From: Saccharum officinarum
Lineage: Eukaryota > Streptophyta > Magnoliopsida > Poales > Poaceae
Length of the DNA: 64,000 nucleotides
NCBI GenBank assembly: GCA_020631735.1
Contig: CM036160.1
Coordinates: forward strand, 2,464,407 to 2,528,406
Direction: 5' to 3'
In this document: piece by piece, positions 58,661-64,000 of the stretch
Position numbering within the stretch: position 1 is the first letter of the stretch
How the letters are laid out: every line of letters begins with the position of its first letter
The notes under the pieces: generated by a model
What the model was told of the DNA's origin: nothing
The model's database searches: none
What the model saw: the letters and a program-made list of their open reading frames with translations, nothing else
Program-made: the position numbers and the translations under genes

Positions 58661-59142
58661 AGAGTCAGCAGCGCCCCCAGCAACAGCAAGCTAGCAACCA
58701 AGCACCACGTCAGGGAGTGCCCAACAATGCCCCAATCAAGAGTGGCACCCCAGGCAACCCCAATGCCTGTTACAACTGTGGAGAGGTGGGACACTATTCG
58801 TACCAGTGCCCAAAGAAGCAGAACCGGCAGGCCCCGCAGAACCAGCAGAACAACCAGAGACCCAACGCTCGACCTCCGTTCACTGGCAAGGTGAATCATG
58901 TGTCGTCGGAATCAGCTCAGGAGGCGCCTGAGGTTATGCTGGGTACGTTTAGCGTCAACTCCATCTCCGCTACCGTACTTTTTGATTCCGGTGCCTCGCA
59001 TTCTTTCATATCCCAAGCTTTTGTTAGAATGCATAGCATACCCCTGTGTGCCATGAAGGATCCCATGCTAGTAAATTCACCGGGGGGTAGCATGCCCGCA
59101 AATTATTGGAGCCCTTCTACTAGTATATTCTTAAGGGGGTAG
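58640..59142 (+). pseudogene. gag zinc knuckle and protease N-terminal part, second frame
   Basis: This frame carries the CCHC knuckle CYNCGEVGHYSYQC (about 58768-58809) and the aspartic protease active site FDSGASHSF (about 58981-59007). It ends at a TAG (59140-59142) just after a run of five G (59134-59138), where the frame changes again to the long pol frame. Both breaks sit in homopolymer runs. Confidence 0.85.
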
Positions 59143-62100
59143 CTTTCAAGGTAAATCCAATTGTTCTGAGAACCGCTGGAATTGACCTCATCCTGGGAAT
59201 GGATTGGATGAAGCAACATAGGGCAGTGATACAATGTCAGGAGAAATCTGTGGTTGTGACATCTCCAAGTGGTGATAGAATTTGTGTCGAAGTGGAAGTG
59301 CAAGCTCAACCTACCGCCACCGTCAATCAGCTGAGCGATGTTGCTAACCAGGAGAACCAGGTGGTGGATGAATTCCCGGACGTGTTCCCCGATGAATTGC
59401 CAGGTATGCCACCCGATCGCGACATCGAATTCCTTATCGAGCTTTTACCTGGGACTGCACCCATAGCTAAGAGACCATATAGAATGGGGGTAAATGAATT
59501 AGAAGAACTAAAGAAACAAATTAAAGAATTGCAAGAGAAAGGTTTTATTCGTCCTAGTTCTTCACCTTGGGGAGCACCTGTTATATTTGTGGATAAGAAA
59601 GATGGCACACGAAGGATGTGTGTCGACTATAGGTCCCTTAATGAAGTCACAATCAAAAACAAGTACCCACTCCCTAGGATTGATGATTTATTTGATCAGC
59701 TGAAAGGTGCTTGTGTGTTCTCAAAAATTGACCTCCGTTCTGGATATCATCAACTAAAAATTCGTGCATCTGACATACCCAAGACAGCATTTACTACCAG
59801 ATATGGCCTTTATGAGTACACAGTGATGTCTTTTGGACTGACAAATGCACCTGCATACTTTATGTATCTAATGAACAAAGTATTCATGGAGTACTTGGAT
59901 AAGTTTGTAGTGGTATTCATAGATGATATCCTAATATTCTCCAAGAATGAAGAGGAACATGCTAAACACTTAAGGTTAGTCTTACAAAAACTCAGGGAAC
60001 ATAAATTGTATGCAAAAAGGAGCAAGTGTGAGTTCTGGCTGAAAGAAGTATCTTTTCTGGGACATGTGGTCTCTAACGGTGGAATAGCCGTAGATCCCAG
60101 TAAAGTGCAAGATGTGTTGAATTGGAAAGCCCCAGTCAATGCTAGTGAAATCCGTAGCTTTTTGGGTTTGGCTGGATACTATAGAAGGTTTATTGAAGGG
60201 TTCTCTAAGCTAGCCAAGCCTATGACAGCCCTATTAGAGAAGAATGCCAAATTTGTTTGGTCAGACAAATGTCAGGCTAACTTTGAGGAGCTAAAGAAAA
60301 GGTTGACAACAGCCCCAGTGTTGACCCTACCTGATTTAAGTAAGAGCTTCTCTATTTATTGTGATGCATCTCGCCTAGGCCTTGGGTGTGTGCTTATGCA
60401 AGAAGGAAAGGTTGTGGCCTATGCATCCAGGCAGTTAAGAAAGCATGAATTGAATTACCCAACCCATGACTTGGAATTAGCCGCAGTTGTCCATGCTCTG
60501 AAAATTTGGAGGCATTATTTGATCGGACATAAGTGTGACATCTACACTGACCACAAGAGTTTAAAATACATTTTTACTCAGTCCGAGTTGAATTTAAGGC
60601 AACGTCGTTGGCTGGAATTGATTAAAGATTATGATCTGGAAGTGCATTATCATCCTGGAAAGGCAAATGTTGTTGCCGATGCACTTAGCCGGAAGAGCTA
60701 TGCCAACGGACTTCAGTTGACATTTATACCAGCAGAGTTGCGAGCTGAAATAGAACATCTCAACTTGGGTTTTGTCAATAATGTAGTAGAATTGGCTATA
60801 GAACCTACATTGGAGCAAGAGATACGTACAGGTCAGTTGGAGGATGAGAAATTAAAGGAGATTGCTGAGCAGGTAGTGGTTGGAAAGGCACCAGGTTTCC
60901 GGCTGGATGAGAATGGTACTCTATGGTTTGGAAAAAGAATATGTGTACCTGAAGTGAAAGCTATCCGTGATATGATTCTGCGAGAGGCACATGATTCTGC
61001 TTATTCTATACACCCTGGAAGCACCAAGATGTACTTGGACCTCAAAGAGAAGTATTGGTGGTATGGTTTGAAACGGGATGTGGCTGAGTATGTGGCCATA
61101 TGTGATACTTGTCAAAGGGTGAAGGCTGAGCACCAAAGGCCTGCAGGATTGTTGCAACCAATGAAAATACCAGAGTGGAAATGGGAAGAAGTTGGTATGG
61201 ACTTCATTACTGGATTGCCCCGCACTCAACAAGGATATGATTCGATCTGGGTAATAGTGGATCGACTTACTAAGGTAGCCCACTTCTTGCCAGTCAAAAC
61301 CACTTATAGTGGTGCAAAGCTAGCGGAGTTGTATATGGAGAGAATAGTATGTCTACATGGGGTTCCAAAGAAGATCGTATCTGACCGAGGAACTCAGTTT
61401 ACGTCACATTTTTGGCGTAAGGTACACAGTGCTTTGGGAACCAAGTTAAATTTCAGTTCGGCGTATCATCCCCAAACTGATGGGCAGACCGAAAGGACCA
61501 ACCAAATCTTGGAAGATATGTTGAGAGCTTGTGCTTTACAGTATGGTACTAGTTGGGATAAGAGTTTGTCATATGCTGAGTTTTCATACAACAACAGTCA
61601 CCAGAAAAGTCTCAAGATGGCGCCATTCGAAGCTTTATATGGACGAAAGTGTAGAACACCTCTATTCTGGAATCAGACAGGTGAAACCCAAGTGTTTGGA
61701 CCTGATGTCCTACGCAGTGCAGAGGAACAAGTGAGGATGATCAGGGATAATTTGAGAGTAGCACAGTCTAGACAGAAGAGCTATGCTGATATCCGAAGGA
61801 GAGAGTTGAGTTTCAAAGAAGGTGACTATGTGTATTTGAAAGTGTCACCAATGAGAAATGTGAGAAGATTCAATATGAAGGGCAAGTTAGCACCGAGATA
61901 TGTGGGACCTTTCAAGATTCTAGAGAGACGTGGAGAAGTGGCTTATCAATTGGAATTGCCAGAAAGTTTATCAGGTGTGCATGATGTGTTTCATGTTTCA
62001 CAGTTGAAAAAGTGTTTGCGGGTACCAGAGGAGCAGATTCCCTTGGAGGAGCTTACTGTTAAAGAAGATCTTACGTATGAGGAGTATCCGGTAAAGATTC

Positions 62101-62237
62101 TTGAAACTGCAGAAAGAGTTACCAGGAGCCGCACTATAAAGATGTGCAGAGTGCAATGGAATCGTTATTCAGAAGATGAGTCTACGTGGGAAAGAGAAGA
62201 AGATCTGAGAAAGTCTTATCCACAGCTTTTTGAGTAA
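59143..62237 (+). CDS. pol: pol: rest of protease, reverse transcriptase, RNase H, integrase and chromodomain
   Basis: The long open frame (1012 codons counted from the ATG at 59199) continues protease with [10 protein letters not shown]. Reverse transcriptase follows, about residues 70-300, with the catalytic FIDD near 240. RNase H follows, about 385-500, starting CDASRLGLG with HDLELAAVV, and then the integrase zinc region near 600-645 (HPG...CDTCQ). The integrase DDE core has D in MDFITG (about 668), D in SDRGTQF (about 729) and E in QTERTNQ (about 764). A C-terminal chromodomain spans about 965-1010 ([16 protein letters not shown]). Chromodomains of this lineage are thought to steer integration to marked heterochromatin. 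No lesion is visible in this part. It would need the upstream frames to be joined for normal expression. Confidence 0.93.
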
Positions 62238-62269
62238 GCATCATCCAATCTCGAGGACGAGATTCTCTT

Positions 62270-62282
62270 AAGGGGGTAGAAT
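62270..62282 (+). promoter_or_regulatory. Polypurine tract
   Basis: AAGGGGGTAGAAT directly precedes the 3' LTR, the position where plus-strand DNA synthesis is primed. Confidence 0.85.
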
Positions 62283-64000
62283 TGTGACACCCTAAATTTT
62301 TGTATTATTTAAAAATAGATAAATTGATTTAAAAATGAATTTGTTGTGCATTCAAATTTAGGGAATAATAAATTTTTGGGAAATTAAAATCAATCATAAG
62401 GTTAGAAAATGTTCATGCATGCATGCTGTTGCACAAGTATTTTTGTGATGAGTGGTTTTGATAAATTTTTGAAAGGATTTGAAAATCATTTGGAAATGTG
62501 ATTTGAAAATTAAATTTGAAAAAGGAAAACAAATTCTTTTCCCGCCTTCACTTTTCCTCGGATTCGGCCTGCTAACCCAATTCCCGGCCGGCCCATCCCT
62601 TCCTCCCCGCGCTCCTTCTCTGGGCCGCAGCCCAGCCCAGCCGGCGGCCGTTGCCGCGCCGCGCTCCTCTCCCGCGGTCGCTGACCGCCCGGGCCCAGCT
62701 GTCGGCGCCTTCCTCTACCTCCAACCGTCTTCCCCGCTCAAATCGCCGGTCAAGCCGCGCACCAAGCCGCCCGCGCCCACGTCTCCGCATCGTGGGAGCG
62801 CCTCCACGCCCCGCGCCTGCCCTTTAAAGGGAGCGCAATCCCGCCTCCGTCCTTTTTCCCCCACTCCAACTTCCTTTCCCTCGTGTTCACGTGGTCGCAA
62901 CCAAAGCAAGGTCGCCGGAGTCGCCGTCCGCTCCTCCGCATCGCCATCGACTTCGAGTCGCCCTCGTCTTCGTTTTGCCGCTCGGTGAGCACCCCCACGT
63001 TCCCCTCTATCTCCCCATGCCTTTATCTTCTCCAATCGTGGCCTCTAGGGCCAGTTTCGCGAGCTCCGGCGAGCTCTCCCCACTGCCGGCCATGGTGAGC
63101 GCCGTGCGGGACTTTCCCCGGCCGCGCAAATGGCTCGGGCAAGGTCGCCATCATCTCCGCGTCACCCCAGTGCTCTCGGTTCGTTGAACCGTCGCCCGTA
63201 GGCCCTGTTTCCTGTGCTCCGGCGAGCATCTCGCCGTCGGACATGGCAGCGCCGCCGCGGTCGCTACTGTTCCCGGCCGGCTGCTCCTTCTCTCACTCTC
63301 CCATCCTTTCCCAGCCGTCGATCTTGAGATCTACGCTCGGGATTAGAACATACCCCTTCGCGGGTCCAAATTCTAAAAGAGCCCCTCAGTTTCTGGAAGG
63401 ATTAACCCGCCGTCCTTGGCGTATTCCCGAAAGACGCATTCTCTTTTTGAAGACGTAATTCCTTCGGTTTAAATGAAAAATACGCTTTCAGATTAATTAC
63501 AGAATTGCCACTGTAGTAAAACGTTTATAAAATCGTCGTCTTAGCTCCGATTTGACCCGTTCAACTTGCGTTAGTTTCATAATTTCATAATCTATGCAAT
63601 AGTGCTACTGTTAGACCTGTTAAGAGCTTTTGAATTTCTCAAATAAATCTAGATAATAGCTAGCTTTTGGAACAGTAAATATCTCGTAACTTGTGCGTCG
63701 TAACTCCGTTTTTCGTGCTTTTCGCGTCATTGTGATCGTAGCGAGGTGTAGATGATTTTGATAAACATTTTATTCAGATTTATTTATTGTTGGTGTACTG
63801 TTCTAATAGTAGCTATGTTTTGCTTGTATGTCTGCTCCGAATTGCGTGTTGTACTTCGTGTCGTTCGAGTTCAGACGGTGAGGAGTACGTCGGAAATCCG
63901 GACGCGTGCGAGGAGCAGCAGGACCAGCAGCAGTTCGTGAACCAAGGCAAGTATAGCATGGGCCTACCTTGTTGTCCTATTCATTATATAACATACTCAT
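62283..64000 (+). repeat. 3' LTR, partial (cut by window end)
   Basis: It begins TGTGACACCC and matches the 5' LTR from 53064 to about 54780. Differences seen by eye are three substitutions and about six 1 bp length changes, most of them in C or G runs. Confidence 0.95.

Larger units (their letters stand above)
53064..64000 (+). mobile_element. Young Del/Tekay-type chromovirus (Ty3/gypsy LTR retrotransposon), 3' end outside window
   Basis: The element begins with TGTGACACCC at 53064 and its second LTR begins at 62283 with the same sequence. Between them are a tRNA-Met primer site, an extra ORF, gag, and pol in the order protease, reverse transcriptase, RNase H, integrase, chromodomain. That order and the chromodomain place it in the Del/Tekay chromoviruses. 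The visible 1718 bp of the 3' LTR differs from the 5' LTR by only about three substitutions and a few 1 bp indels, so insertion is recent. The five bases before the element (agtac, 53059-53063) are the likely target duplication. The other copy is beyond the window. Confidence 0.95.

Overview
This is nuclear DNA of a grass, most likely a panicoid such as the Sorghum/Saccharum/Miscanthus group. The evidence is spliced plant genes, grass-type Tourist and Stowaway MITEs, L1-type LINEs, CACTA, Mutator and hAT elements, and a Del/Tekay-type chromovirus with multi-kilobase LTRs. The species call is inference. A run of exactly 100 N (51738-51837) marks an assembly gap.

The only host gene family recognised is a cluster of four flavin-containing monooxygenase (FMO, plant GS-OX-like) copies. 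FMO-1 (+, 14387-29052) is broken by a 7.2 kb Mutator-like element and a 5.8 kb LINE plus two frameshifts. FMO-2 (-, 36537-34307) is intact, with four exons that sum to a 463-residue protein. FMO-3 (-, 39739-38235) carries three frameshifts. FMO-4 (-, 51571-50111) has no introns and one internal TGA. Counted at homologous positions the copies hold 2, 3, 1 and 0 introns, always missing from the 3' side first. This graded series is the most interesting host-gene observation.

Layout: 1-2640 is part of a gypsy-type LTR on the minus strand. 4849-8548 is a short hAT-like element split by a larger hAT with a decayed transposase. 9649-13441 holds a CACTA element, an inverted-repeat element and a long-TIR Mutator-like element containing a Tourist MITE. 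A 3' LINE remnant precedes FMO-1. Inside FMO-1, the Mutator-like element at 15153-22353 has about 160 bp TIRs, an exact 8 bp target duplication and two convergent genes: a 929-codon MuDR-type transposase with two in-frame TAG codons, and a five-exon gene for a protein with three GRF-like zinc-finger repeats. A LINE follows at 22756-28512. Between FMO-1 and FMO-2 lie a Tourist MITE, a 1 kb nearly loopless foldback, a TIR element and a tandem repeat. 40590-47188 is a near full-length but decayed LINE. From 53064 to the window end is a very young Del/Tekay chromovirus: 2.9 kb LTR, tRNA-Met PBS, an extra 302-residue ORF upstream of gag, gag, pol with C-terminal chromodomain, and part of the 3' LTR.

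Only FMO-2 looks like a functional host gene. The rest of the window is nested mobile DNA and FMO pseudogenes. The clearest candidates for something little described are the two-gene Mutator element, whose TIRs carry RY (CATGCATG) motifs, the accessory ORF of the chromovirus, and the stepwise intron series of the FMO cluster.
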